Shown in pieces: positions 1-12,402 of a stretch of DNA of 64,000 bases. Source of the DNA: Balanoglossus misakiensis (Eukaryota > Hemichordata); NCBI GenBank assembly GCA_040954595.2, contig CM082582.2, positions 9,238,001 through 9,302,000 on the forward strand. The letters run 5' to 3'. A program made the position numbers and the translations under genes. A model generated the notes under the pieces. It did not search any database. It was not told the DNA's origin and saw only the letters and a program-made list of their open reading frames with translations. The stretch's first letter is position 1; the number at the start of each line of letters is the position of its first letter.

Positions 1-134
1 GCCCGTTTATGGTTCTCTAAATTCATACATTTTACTCCGACGGCAACATTTACCCGAAAATCATGGGAGAAAAATATAAATGAAATCTTGTTTCTGTTAG
101 TGTAAAAGTTTTAGATAAACAAGTGTCAGTGTGT

Positions 135-1226
135 TCAAATCAGTAATTTCTTGTCGTCGCTTGCGTTTGAGAAGGGTTGAGTTATACTTCTGTAGATGAC
201 GAGCCCGATGCGGATGATGAACAAAACACCGACGAGGACGGTCATGACCAGCGTAAGGATTTGTGACGTCAGGTTGGGGTCGTAGTTGCCGGCCAAGACA
301 CCGGCGAGAGCCCAGATGAGCGTCGGGTAGATGGTGAGGGTGTAACGCACGTACACCTCGAAGACAAAGTTCTCCAGGATGAACCAGACGACGATGATGA
401 CGGTGAGGATCGAGAGGCAGAGGACGCAGGCGGTTTCCATGTCCACGCCGGCGAAGTAGACCAGCGCCGAGCAGAGGTTCAGGTGGGTCGCCACGGTGAC
501 CCAGGAGGCGTAGACGGCCAGCCCGTTGTGGACCAGCACGCGCACGGCGTTGATGTCGTCCTGTTGGTCGTACTGCCTCAGCAGGGCCAAGTTGTTGTAG
601 AGCTCCTTGTGCGACGTGGTGAGGCAGATGTACAGGCTGGCGGCCATCAGTAAGCACATCAGCGTGGACCAGGTGAGCAGCTCGCGGTCCCAGAGGAGCA
701 GCCAGGAGACGTTGGTGATCATGACACCGATGAAGGCCGAGTAGAAGGTGGCGGTCAGCACCTGAGGGTACATGTACACTGGGCCCTTAATGTTCGTCCG
801 ACACAGCGTCGTCTGACAGTAGACCATCGTCGCCAGCAGCCATGTGTAGATGAGACCCCAGATGCTGAACGTGTAACCATCCGGTGTGATGTTCACGTAG
901 TACTTTTCAGACACGGCAGCCGTGGGTTGATTAAATATTCCTGTTGAAAACGAAATGAAAATTAGAGCAAAAGAACTCCGGTAAAAATAGTCCGATTAGT
1001 TTACTTGTCCGGGGGAACTTTTTTCTCTCACATTCACATTGTATTGTCATATTTTAGAGTGACGATTCAAGTCAGATTGATAGCCAATGAATTAACTAAC
1101 TATAATTTTTAGACATAAATAAATACCTTGACCAACAACTGCTTGGTAGTTGAGGAAGACAACTGCTAAATACACAATAAGCGAGGCGATGATCATCCCC
1201 ATAAGAGACAGTTTTGAGTCGGCCAT
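135..1226 (-). CDS. TspO-like multipass membrane protein, family copy A
   Basis: Two coding exons, 1226-1127 and 940-135, give 301 residues; the donor is AAG|GTATTT and the acceptor TTCAACAG|GA, with the intron in phase 1. The ATG at 1226 has a good context (CCAAGATGG) and sits just inside an exon whose acceptor is at 1262-1263, so a noncoding 5' exon lies further upstream. Exon 1 encodes one hydrophobic segment (residues about 9-30). Exon 2 carries about seven more, with TPDGYTFSIWGLIY near residue 52, then WLLLWDRE, VLVHNGLAVYASW and RYTLTIYPTLIWALAG. These blocks resemble the bacterial tryptophan-rich sensory protein (TspO/MBR-related) family; the assignment is from motif recall, without a search. 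Unlike copies B, C and D, it lacks the Asn-x-Thr sequon after the first segment (Asn-Gln-Pro here). Substrate and role are unknown. Confidence 0.75.
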
Positions 1227-1289
1227 CTTGGTTTCCGTGGTTATCTTCTCGTATCGAACGTCTGCAAAAGTGGTCAACAAAGACATTTG

Positions 1290-4200
1290 ATTCTTGTTAT
1301 AAGCTTGTCTATCTATTTTTTATGCGATCGGATCTATGACTTGCGTAATAGTTATGACTCAACTCTAAGTATGGTGATGATCAAACATACTTCTAAGTCT
1401 ATTGCGTAATTGGACACAAATGGCAACGCCCATGTTCAGGCATACCACAGCACCCACTTGGTAAAATCTGATCATATATAACGTGACCGTACCACAGGTA
1501 CTTAGACCTACATTGTATTTATTATTGCGACACAAATTACTGTATGAAAAAAGCTCGATTTGGCCGTCATTCAATGGTGTTCTCACATATATGACTCGGA
1601 ACTAATCAAAAATTGAGCAGTCGACAAGTGGTTTTTCCCACAAGCTTACTCTGGCCAATCATGAAGAAATCAATGGCAAAAATGGATGGTACCGAGATAA
1701 GAATATAGAAATTGTCAATATTTGAAAATATCAATGGATTCACACGCCAGTACATTAGACTACGTTGTGTTGACTGACTTACCGGGTGAGTGGATCCTTC
1801 GCAAGTGGTGCGATGTCCTTTGAGATGGCCACTCTTAAATACCAACACGTTTCCGCATACGTTAAATAATGTGAGTGACTCGTGATTAGAAATCTTTCAA
1901 GGAAGGTCAATAATGGACGCCCCCTCGAAAAACTCTTACACAATGGATCGGACCATAATAGGAAACTTCAATGCACGGAACAACGGCAACAATTAGAATA
2001 ACAGTCAGATAAACACGCCCATGAAAGTTTTCTATTAGAAGACAAATTTGTTTTCTTATTAATTCAGATGTAAACAGTGGGTTTATTCTGTAAATCATTA
2101 TTCTCGAGCCTCAAAAGTTAAACGTGTGATGATACAGACTTTGATAGTAGCCTGCCAATAGGTTGCCTCTTTATGAACCCGTAATGTTTGTGCGTGAAGT
2201 CGTGTAATAACAAACATGTTACTGTATCGTATGCAAACTATTCCGGCATTTATATTTTTATCATATACTGTTCTATTTTAGCAAATTTACTACAAACGCT
2301 TGTGGCTGGAGTGTGGTTGTATACTATCCTCTGATCTCTGTGCACATTTACTGAACACGTGGATCTGCTTGGCGGTTGTTTATCAGAATCACGAAATCTG
2401 ATTTGAGTTTCTTCAAGTTGTTCAAAGTCTATGCCTCTTGACCGTTCACGTGTAAAAGACACGTGGACAAGGCACAACAACTTGAACTACAAGCGTCATA
2501 TCGCGTGACAAACACCAAAGCGTCGATATTAATCGCACGGGTCACACAACAAATATTGCATTAACGGTGAAGTGTCTCTGATTTCAATGTTCGGGGCTGA
2601 TAGTGAATTTGTGCACTAACAGTAAGTTATAAAGTCAGATAGGACTATATGATGATAAACCAGTCCTCGGTTTATTTGTTTTGGGATGTGCAAATTCAAA
2701 TTTTGCCGTGTCAACCATGGAAAGTCACGAAAATTAAATTATATCAGCTTTTCCATCGACGCACTTCCAAAGTAAGCAATTTGCTAAAACAACGAAGAAA
2801 GATTAACAAGCTCCTGTTTGGAGAAATCTTGAAAGTTTCTAGAAGGGCGAAACCCAAAATAGGCGGGTGTTAGGGGCATATATTGTGTCTTGGTTATTTT
2901 GAGGTTGAACTGGAGACAAAATCCCCCAACCCATCATGTGGAAAATCTGCATTGCATTCTGGGCGTTTTCAAAATGGCCGCCCCCTTCAGTGGAGGATGC
3001 AGGAAGCATTTGTAAGTACATTTTTGGTTGATTCTTCTACTATGTGGCATTGCATTTGAACGAAACCCCTTCTACAGCCCAGCATGCACCTGTTACACGA
3101 AATACAAAGACCATACATGTACGGCGACTGCTCCTATGACTTAGAAAAGGGGGAATGTGTGTTTTGCGGCGATTTATGAGGGACCAATGCTTTCCAAACA
3201 CCCAATCCACTTTTATTTCGTTTTCCTTCGCTTCCCGGACAGGCTCGAAGGTAGATGGGTTGTGATTGGCTGCCTACTGAATTACGCAGAGGACGTGACG
3301 TCCAACATTTTCTCAGTAGACAACCAATCACATCATCGCTACTTTCCAGGGGACAGCTGAGGTAGAACGAAAATTGATTGAGCATGTAGAAACATAGGTC
3401 CCCTCAGAAATAGCCTGGTAGTCGGCGCACTAGGCTTCCGCCAATTAATGTCATTGACTTTTGGTGCTTGGCGGCGCAGAAAACGAAGAGATGAATATAT
3501 ACACGGACTCGTTTGCAAATATTGTGAATGCTTATATTTTATTCATATCGCAAAACATGGCACTTGAGGAAAACGTTTAAAAATAACTGTTAACATGAAG
3601 GAACGTTCAAGTTGAAATAAATAATTATCTCGTTGTTATTTCCCGGTTGTCAGATCCAAATTATATCTGTGTGTGTGCTGTGGTAAGGCCTAGAACCCCT
3701 ACCCACTCTGCAAAATATTCACGTTTATATTGATTCCTAATCGATAAACCCATCACACCCGAAAACGACTGGCCTGTGTTTAATACCCCGGTAAATTCGT
3801 GTCAATTAGTTTGACAACAAAAGCACTTGACTAAAATACGGAATACTAAAAGTTACATTGGTTTGCATTGCAAGAACTTGAAACAAATACCAACCACCTA
3901 ATATCTACCGAGAATCTAGTATTTCTACTGTCTACGCTATCTAAAAGATCTATCTATACCATATCTAGGTATCTGAACCTTTTGAATTGTCAGTTTCGGA
4001 CCGTATAACATCTTACCCTAAAGCTCTCTAGGAGCGCTTCATTTGAACCGTCACGACAAATGCACAAGCAGGACCCCTTTTTGTCTGAGGGTGCCGCCAA
4101 GCGAAAACGCCGACTTTAACGCCCCACGATGTGTCTGTGTTTGCATAATTTTCACGAAGAAATACTCCAATCTTCAATAGTCGCCTGATAGCACAATTTT

Positions 4201-4377
4201 AAATTGTGAAGATTCTATTACCCATTTGCCATAGTTGTGATTGTACACTTGTATGTACCCATCAGTAAGCTTATTTACAGTAAATGGGCCAATCAAAGTT
4301 TGCAAGTAAAGTCATGAAAATAATGCAAAAAGTGGCAGCTGATGACAGATTTAACTTTTGAATCAGTCGATCTCAAT
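1290..4377. other. Intergenic spacer between family copies A and B
   Basis: Mostly AT-rich sequence with no ORF I consider coding. It must contain the noncoding 5' exon and promoter of copy A, but I cannot place them. The only structured element I see is an inverted repeat at 3261-3332. Confidence 0.5.
3261..3332. repeat. Imperfect inverted repeat, possible MITE core
   Basis: The 20 bases 3261-3280 pair with 3313-3332 at 18 of 20 positions. Both arms carry a CCAAT/ATTGG pentamer. Similarity continues weakly outwards to about 3215 and 3385, as in a foldback element. The symmetry is also why overlapping ORFs appear on both strands here; neither looks real. Confidence 0.55.
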
Positions 4378-5610
4378 TCAGGGCATTTCTTTGAATGACT
4401 GATTGTGTGCCTGCATTTCTATGCTCTGGGCTTCTAGTTCCTTGGCGATGGCGTCCTTGTCGTCGTCGGAGAGAGAGACTCCGGGTCGGGTTGCCACGGT
4501 GATGGGGACTTTGATGTGACGGTAGATGACGAGCATGAACCTGGCGACGCAGAGGCAGCAGAGGACGGTCAGAACCACCAGGGCGTAGATGGACGTGGTC
4601 TTGCTCGGGTCCCAGTTCTCGTCGATGATGCCGGCGTAGGCGACGATGGCGGTCGGGTAGATGGTGACGGTGTAGCGCAGGTACTTGTCGAAGATGAAGT
4701 TCTCGAAGATGACCCAGAAGAGGACCTCGGCGGAGACGACGACGTGTGAGATGAGCGTGGCCGTGTCCATGTCGACGTCGGCGAAGTAGTGCAGCACAAG
4801 GCAGACGTTCAGCAGGGTGGCGATGCTGGTCCAGGTGGCGTAGATGGCGAAGCCGTTGTGGATCAGGATGCGCGTGGCCCAGATGTCGCCGCGCTGGTGG
4901 AGCGTCAACTCCCCGTAGTGCACGATGAGGTTCCGCATGGAGTCGAAGAGCACAATGTAACTGGTGAAGGCGATCAGCGCCACGAAGGCCAAGGCCACGA
5001 TCATGTACTGGCGGTCGAAGAGCAGCACCCAGCCGACGTTCAGCGCCTGGTTGAACATGAAGGTGACGAAGAACACCCAGGTGTGGATCTTGGGCTTGAC
5101 GTAGATGTAATCGTGCGAGTTACGCCGGCACGTGCCTATCAGCAAGTAGCCGAGGCCGAGACCCATCCAGACGTAGATGACGGGCCATATCTGGAAAGTC
5201 CAGTACGCCGGGGTGAAGTCTGTGTGATAGGCGTCAGATATGTCCTGTGTTTCGTTCAGGAATATACCTACAGGTAGAAAAGCAGTCTGGTGTTTAGTGG
5301 GCTCATTAAGGCGGCGAGATCAAAGAGATCTATAATTTGTAAACGGATTCGATAATATTACACAATGACACCTGTATTGCACTGAGCATGGCCACGACAC
5401 AAAAAAAACGTGGTATAAATAAATAATGTATTACAGCCTTCATGGCAACTTTATATTTTATGGCAAAACATTGTTTTTGGTCTCACGCGCAATAAACTTA
5501 CCCCATTTCACTCCCAGCGCAACAGAGAGCTGGGCGAAGAACAGACTGAGGGCATACATCCATAGCGACCCGATGATGTAGAAGATGTACAGCGGCTGAT
5601 GTTTCGGCAT
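4378..5610 (-). CDS. TspO-like multipass membrane protein, family copy B
   Basis: Coding exons 5610-5502 and 5267-4378 give 332 residues. The donor is TGGG|GTAAGT, the acceptor CCTGTAG|GT, and the intron is phase 1 as in the other copies. I chose the ATG at 5610 because its context (CGAAATG) is better and it aligns with the short N termini of copies C and D; an in-frame ATG at 5667 would add 19 residues, and the exon's likely acceptor is near 5678. Exon 1 holds one membrane segment. Exon 2 opens with an N-glycosylation sequon (Asn-Glu-Thr), then TPAYWTFQIWPVIYVW, WVLLFDRQY, ILIHNGFAIYATW and RYTVTIYPTAIVAYAG. The C-terminal tail is hydrophilic and acidic (SLSDDDKDAIAKELEAQ), longer than in the paralogues and probably cytosolic. 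Confidence 0.75.
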
Positions 5611-5679
5611 TTCGGCACCAAGTTTCTTCTTGTCTATACACCAAGAAACTCCAACACCACTGCTCATAAGACACAGACT

Positions 5680-8600
5680 GGGGAGAAAAGAGTAAAGTTG
5701 ACGCCATCAAAATACATTGTAATATAATGTACCACCAAAATATAACAATGTCAGAAGGAACTAAGACAATATCTTCCAATGTAAATACTACTAAATTTCG
5801 CACCTCAAGATAGGAACGCCCAACGAAGAACTGCGAGGGACAAACCAAACCTGCCATTTTTATGCCATTGTTCGCAAAATATTTTTATCTCACAAGATGA
5901 TTTGACGTCAAGTTAAGTTGCATAACAATGTTGACTTCATTGTCAGGCAAACTTGAACCTTGTACTCCCGTAAAGCGTCCGGGCAAGTCTGGATTATTTG
6001 ACAATCTCTCAGCGATTACTGGTTTGCGGGTGCTCACGTTCAGGACAACGTGCACGAGTTTAGTTCGTGAACTTATCCGTTGCTGTCCAGTGACGGAACC
6101 GTTCTCATTCATCTTATTTCCCCCGAATTTAATTGTCTTCAATTTTAATTTCCTTTTTTGATGTTGACAGCGTGAAACCTATAATACGACTGTTTTGTCT
6201 GCGATATGAGAGCATGTGATGTAGAATTTTGGCGGGCACTTGTTACACATGTCGCGCAGTGTCACAACTAGTTATCAATATGCGAAGAATTTCTGACGGT
6301 TCTGGGGCTATAGCGCCTTAGCAACCGTGGCAATCCCAAACTACAGAACGTATGTACATGTCTATCCTATGGATGCATGGGATAGATAAAATACAAGACG
6401 AATACTGACCATAAACCCATTTAAAAGACGGATTTGTTGCCAACGAGGTTACCTTCACAAGCAGCTGTAGAGAGAAGACAAGTTACTTGTTAGAGCAAAG
6501 AATAAACTAAGAATGACTTACACAACTACCCGTGTCACGACCGACGACCAACCAAGACTGCTGAAGAGTGGTGGGTGTGAATGGAAACTTGTCTACAGGT
6601 TTCCAAACGATATTCAAAAGAATTACATAACTGGTATAAAACATCTACAGATTAAGACTGGATTCGGTGGGTGATATGGTGGATGGCATATGCGCAGTAC
6701 AGGTGCGCCGAAGACGGGGGGAATATTTCATAACTTGTCGGGCGATAAAAATCTGCACAGACAACGCACCTTTGTTGAATTTGGATCGCTAATATTTCGA
6801 TTAGGGACATGAAATACATGGAGTTTTACATCCATCGAATGTCGTTAGGCGTCCGTGATATGAAATATGTGTACCAAGTCACGGTGGAAATTTCTTCGGA
6901 AGTGGCCTTGCCGTGAACAATCTGGATTGTCTACCCATCACGTCGTCGGGGACGGTCAAGATTTATGACAGACAAAACGACGCAAGAATATCTTACCTGA
7001 ACTTTAACGACTTTTCGCCAAATATTTTCCAAGAAAAGGCGTTGCTGTGGAGACAATTAGACAGTTCGCGCCAAAAGATGCCAAGGAAATCGTAGAAGTT
7101 GGCAATTTTCCGACCAGCCTTGACGGCAAGACACTGGCTGCCTGTCAATATTGAAGATTTTGAATGGGGAAACGATTATTTTATAAAAGTCGTCTCCACC
7201 TATAACCAGGTTCAAAGGTCACTTGTTCGTAATCATCATGAGTTCAGATGAAGGCTGAGTTACCCATAATTCTTTGTAATGAGGCGCCCAAGTAATTGGA
7301 GTTGCCTTTTTCGTCCAATTGATGCTGCTTGCTCATTGTGAATCATGACTGTTAGTCACTGACTGTTAGTCATGTCAGATTTTGCGATTCAAGATCTCTG
7401 CCAGAACGGGGACGTTATGTAACGTCTACCAAACAGAGAGAACCAATTAGTCATCGCGGGATAAAGACATATTTCTTGATTATTTAAAATATTCCGAAGG
7501 CCAAGCCACGGTTACAGCTTCCCCCGTGAACTGGTTTTGCGGCACGGCAACTATTTATAGTCATGCCCTCTATATTCCGCGATAAACCCCAACGTGATAC
7601 CATGCGCTTGAACTAACATTCGCCCCAGGCAACAGATACCTAATTTTGTTGAATAAACAACTGCCCTCGGCGACTTTGACTCAAAATTAGACCCCTCGGT
7701 GATAATTAGGTCGAGTGTGTAAGGAAAGCCAATTATTATGTTATTTCCTTCAATTATTATGTTATTTCCATCAATTATTATGTTATTTCCTTCAATTATT
7801 ATGTTATTTCCTTCAAATCCGGTCGTGTTTTCAACGAGCAAAAGTTATAGCGTATACTATATATTTCGGTTGCGTGTAAGAAAACACAGATACACATGTC
7901 CGCATGCAGGGGTGTTTATTCAACAAGGCCAAGCAACCTTGAAGTCACAAAATAATGTGAAAGTGAGTACTATAAGGCTTAATAAATACGACAATTGCTG
8001 ATAACGAGAGAATGTTCTGGACGTTCAAGATATAGCCGGTGTGAATGGCCACCCAATGTGTGTGTTTATTGTTTGACTTCTAATCAATAAGCCACCAATT
8101 TACATCTCTGCTCGGAAGTGTTAATTGTTTTTTTTCCCCAGCCAATTAGCAGTGTCCACTAATAGACTAATTAACGCATGCGACTGTAACAGTGAACAGT
8201 TAAAATTTGCATGGGCCACGGACCATACACTGGGGACGATAAATAACATAAATTCTCGGTTTTGGACCAACACTATTTTTAAACGGGGAAGTTGGCGTCC
8301 CATTGGCTCAAATCGTCTTCTTGCGTACAAAATAAAAGTATAGCTTAAGTTTCGAACTCTAAGTTTACACGTATACTAATAAATCATGGAAACGCTATTG
8401 ATGTCAAACAACAGGGACATTGAGCCAAAAGCAGATGACAGCATGTCGAAAGTATAGGCAGTGGAAATTGTCAACGTGATGACGTAGGTGAAGAAGTAGA
8501 ACCGGCGATGCATCGATGGTATACTTAGGTACATGTACTCATGAACGACTATGGGTATAGGGGATGTTTTTTTCTCTGGGGAAAGTCGCCTGTAAGGAAA

Positions 8601-8791
8601 GGCAAAGTTTTTTTTCTTTCCCGTCAATGATCGCATCGGCCTTTATCTACTAGTATTACCCTCGTGTCAAACAACACGACGATAATGTGAGAACTATCTC
8701 TACGACAAACGACTCTAAAACTTAGGCGATAACCCTGGCTGCAGTGATTAAAACTACTATCCCACAAATATGTGAAGGAGATACTATGTAT
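5680..8791. other. Intergenic spacer upstream of family copy B
   Basis: AT-rich sequence without a recognisable gene. The promoter and noncoding first exon of copy B should lie in its left part. The only clear structure is a 21-bp minisatellite at 7731-7814. Confidence 0.5.
7731..7814. repeat. 21-bp minisatellite, four copies
   Basis: The unit AATTATTATGTTATTTCCTTC starts at 7731, 7752, 7773 and 7794; only one C/A difference is visible, in the second copy. Because 21 is a multiple of three, it keeps reading frames open on both strands (a Gly-Asn-Asn-Ile-Ile-Ile-Glu peptide repeat on the minus strand). No gene context supports translation. Confidence 0.9.
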
Positions 8792-9451
8792 TTATGGATG
8801 AGCTGTACATTCACACTGGCAGTTGCACGTTTGTTTGGTGCTCCCGTGTCCCATGCCCGATATCGTCGTAACTGCTTCACGCATCGACGACGTCTGTGCC
8901 GTTTGGGTGCTGCTGGTCATATTCGCGCCAAGATCCGTCACGGCTTCGACGGTCGGTGCCCTGGTGGTCTTGGGAGGATGCTCGATGTCGAACTCCACGC
9001 ACGCTCCGTCGTTCGGGCTCTTCGGGAAATTCTTGCACTTCAGACTTCGCGGCCAGCGAAAGCCGTAGGCCTTCATGATGCCGGCGCAGCCCGCCCGCGC
9101 CGCCAGGCACAGGGGACGGCAGGGCGGGATGGCCGAATTGTTCTCCCGGGAGCGCAGGCCGCACGGTGGAGCGTACACGGCGCACAGGAGCAACCTCAAG
9201 TACGGCGAGCACTCGATCTCGACCAGCGGCCAGAACTGGTGAACCTCCAGCCCAGCGTCGTCTTGAGAGTCGTGGTCCAGCAGATTCGGCAGGAGTGTCT
9301 CGTTGTATGTCCCCAGGCTTTTGCACATTGGAATCGTCAGTGGCTCACATCGACTTTCGGATCTTCTGGCAGCGGCAGTGTGGATGGACGGCAGCAGAAC
9401 GACGACCACTATTGCTAAGTATTTGCAGGCGATCTTCAAAGAGTGGAACAT
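8792..9451 (-). CDS. Secreted Frizzled cysteine-rich-domain protein
   Basis: A single-exon reading frame of 219 residues. The ATG at 9451 has a good context (CCAAGATG). Residues 1-28 form a signal peptide with a VVVVLLP core. Residues about 35-151 form a Frizzled-type CRD with all ten expected cysteines (35, 43, 81, 90, 97, 111, 115, 122, 139, 151) and the signatures LEVHQFWPLV, YAPPC, IPPCRPLC and YGFRWP. The CRD binds Wnt lipids in Frizzled and sFRP proteins. After it comes only a Thr/Ser-rich stretch and a terminal CNCQCEC cluster before the stop. There are no seven membrane segments, and no netrin-like domain as in sFRPs. It is most likely a secreted Wnt-binding decoy, or the CRD remnant of a Frizzled or sFRP gene. 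A donor CAG|GTAAGT at 9684-9683 may end a noncoding 5' exon. Confidence 0.8.
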   Translation of the reverse strand: MFHSLKIACKYLAIVVVVLLPSIHTAAARRSESRCEPLTIPMCKSLGTYNETLLPNLLDHDSQDDAGLEVHQFWPLVEIECSPYLRLLLCAVYAPPCGLRSRENNSAIPPCRPLCLAARAGCAGIMKAYGFRWPRSLKCKNFPKSPNDGACVEFDIEHPPKTTRAPTVEAVTDLGANMTSSTQTAQTSSMREAVTTISGMGHGSTKQTCNCQCECTAHP

Positions 9452-9699
9452 CTTGGTCAATTTTCCAGCCGTTAGTGCAGCTCTATAATAAGAACCAAAA
9501 AACCTCAGTCAAAATTTATTAAACTACACATTACTGAAATATTCATGCCATGTGCGTAAAGCATGGTGAGTAGGGCTAGCTTATCATGGGAAACAGCGTG
9601 ATGAAAATGTCATCGCCACTAGCTTCCAACACAAGTAATATTCATCAAGCCCAGATGAACTGGATTTAAAATGGTTTACTTACCTGCCTGTGAGTTTGA

Positions 9700-12378
9700 A
9701 AAAATCTGCGTCAATTGGAATACAGCCTACTATGCATGAACCGCGCTTTTGGCCGAGAAGAACGGACAGATATGTCGCTGTACTGGGAACCAGCTGCACC
9801 AATATCGTCGAATGTTTATGTTGACGACAACGGACAGCGTGAAATAAAGTAGCTTACCAAGGAGTTGTTCGACATGAGCTCTCGCTGGAATGTGACAAGC
9901 ATAAACAACTTTATCTGATGAAAACGTCTGATAAATAATGCCGCGATGGGTTTTGCGCTTGTTAACGATGCGGCCATCCATTTTAGGGATGAGCCTTTTG
10001 ACATGGTGGGGGGGGGCTGGCAGATAGTGGCTGTTCCCCATTTCTTCTACACGTCACCCCCGTGATATCAAAATGGTCCGCCCCTTATTTCTAATTTCAT
10101 ATTAAACGTACTGAATATTCGAACAGAACGTGGTACCATGTGCCTATACCTAAAGCGCACACATCTCACTTATGGATTTCTCACCGACCCTCACCGCGTC
10201 CGATTTGCGTGCTCTTTGCCCTGTCTCTTGGAAGAACACCGCAGGACTTGTCGCTAAATATATCAAATTTCAAACCCTTGATATGGACTGAGCGACCGTG
10301 CTCTGGACTGACAGTTGACTTTGGAATCAAGGTCATGGGACAGACTCCTAGAAGTGGGTAATTGGTCCAGAAAGTGGGTGGCATCATTGCAAATATTGTC
10401 AACGGAAGTAAACAAACGCACAAGAAAACACGTACACAGTTTAGGCCTAATATACATACATGATGTGATTGTCACATCGTGATTTTACTGAAAAACAAAC
10501 AATTTGCAAAAATGTCAATGCAGTTTGTGATGAAGTTTGTCAATGTTTGCGCTGTTTTCGTGGCCAGGTGTACCTCTGTTGCTTACTTCATTTACATATA
10601 AGCATGACCAGGTGTTTGAATTGATTAGTTTCGCTCATGTAAAAGCCACGCTTTGCCACGTTCTTTTGTTGTTGAATTGGTACTGGTCTCGTAGCCTTGC
10701 CGTCGCCTTGTGTGGCGGAGTTTGGATCCAACTTTACGGTTATTTGTCTGTCTTCTGTGGTGCCTATATTGGTATGAAGATTGTGACTGCAGTCGGAATT
10801 TTGTGAAGTCCGGTGGTCGTCGAGAAGCCGTGTTTGATGTTTTTCAAGTACGCCGCGTGAATTTGGAGCCGTCCCATGTGCAGTGAGGGTGCGAGTTTCT
10901 GTGTCGCCGGTACTACGTTGTGTGGACTACACGGCGGAACTGCATTTGAGGTAATACGTGGCTGCTACGTTCTTTAGTACACTTGTGATTTAAATTACTT
11001 AATTTCCATTGCATCATTTTCATTCTTTTATACGGTAGTCCGTTTACCTGACAATATTCTTCAGTGCGAGTGGACTTTGTATGGAGTTGCTGAGGACACG
11101 TGTCACGTGATCAGCTTTCATAACCCGGGCATAACCCTTTCGTAAGAAGTGATTTGCTATCGGGACAAGTATTTGACCCCAAGTTAAAAATTGATATGAC
11201 CTCACGATAAACACAACGTGAGGAGGGTAAACCGCTGTTTCTGAGTTGCCCTACTCTACTGAACTGTCCGACTCACTGTGTGTGACTGGTTTGGCCGTGA
11301 GAAGCTGTTTGAGAAGTAGGTTCGGTCAGGACGGGCGCTTTATTCTGAAAGTAGACAAAGGCGAGGTGTCCTTTACGTTTGTAGTTTGGGGGAAAGAAGA
11401 CGCGGTACTCTGAAAAACGTAAGTTAATACTTTTATTTTTTGCTTTCAATATTAAGACCCTCTCGCTCTTCATATGGTCCTGCACTACGTATATACGGAG
11501 TGCTGAAAGACCATAATTGGCTGCTAGTACCTAGTGCACGATTATATAACCCGTTAGGTGTTAAAATCGAAGTGTTCCAACGGCTAAATTCTATATTAAC
11601 AGGTGTGGAACATGTTACCGGTTGCAATTGGTGTCTTTTTTTCTGTCATCAAGATCACAGAAAATGATGGAATTAATAATAACGGCCGACACGGGAAAGA
11701 CAAATATTTATAATATGACCGTTCCCACTTACACAAACAAAATGTGGCTCGTTAAATATTGTCGAAATAAATATCGCTCATGGAAATTGAGTTCACCGCG
11801 AGAGGGAAAATACAGACCCGGCAGAAACTATCATCATGGAGGTAGTCTTCGGTACTACCCCCGTGGCATCAGTTATGATGTGCAGCTTTTGAAGTACACG
11901 TATATTGAACATTGCCTCTTTCCAATACTACGTTGTTTAGCAGTTCTTCTTAACTACCAGCTAGAACACACTTGATCGTCAACGTAGAAACGCATCGATT
12001 CTTCATTAAAATCGCCGGCGCAATCAAGCGGTTTGCAGATATGAAATTTAATCTGATGTAATAATTAATGCGCTTGTGTGTGGAAATGAAATCCCTCGTT
12101 TGTGTTATTGACTTGACAATTTAATATTTTAGAACGCACATTCTGTTTTCGCTTGCGATCTGTTATAATTTGATTCCGTTTTCTGCGTTTGGCTGGACAC
12201 TTCAGCAAATACGTACACTGGTTTTACACGTAACAACGAGTACGTAATGTACACGATTGCTGGAACAAAGTTTAAATTTATAGTGATAACATTCTTGATA
12301 AGATTAGGGACAACGCCGAGATAATTCCACTCGCGGCGTTAATGATTGACAATAATTTTTTGTACTTTTTTGTTCTAG
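9700..12378. other. Intergenic spacer before family copy C
   Basis: No gene recognised. Short ORFs at 10537-10806 and 11622-11975 have no family resemblance, no splice support and no biased composition. The noncoding first exon and promoter of copy C presumably lie here, unlocated. Confidence 0.45.
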
Positions 12379-12402
12379 GTTTTTGATCAATACAAATCCA
12401 AA

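Noticed and set aside
97-657. 186-codon frame overlapping family copy A, rich in Arg, His and Pro
   Set aside because: Out-of-frame shadow of the GC-rich membrane-protein exon. The same applies to frames at 4516-5277, 12810-13547 and 15644-16224.
5611-5667. Upstream in-frame ATG at 5667 as start of family copy B
   Set aside because: Its sequence context is poor and paralogues begin at the position matching 5610; kept only as an alternative.
8744-9418. 224-codon plus-strand frame over the Frizzled-CRD gene
   Set aside because: The minus strand encodes a full ten-cysteine CRD with signal peptide; the opposite frame has no recognisable features.
10537-10806. 89-codon hydrophobic plus-strand ORF
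   Set aside because: No family motif, no acceptor or donor at sensible positions, AT-rich composition like the surroundings.
11622-11975. 117-codon plus-strand ORF
   Set aside because: No recognisable domain and no splice or codon-bias support.
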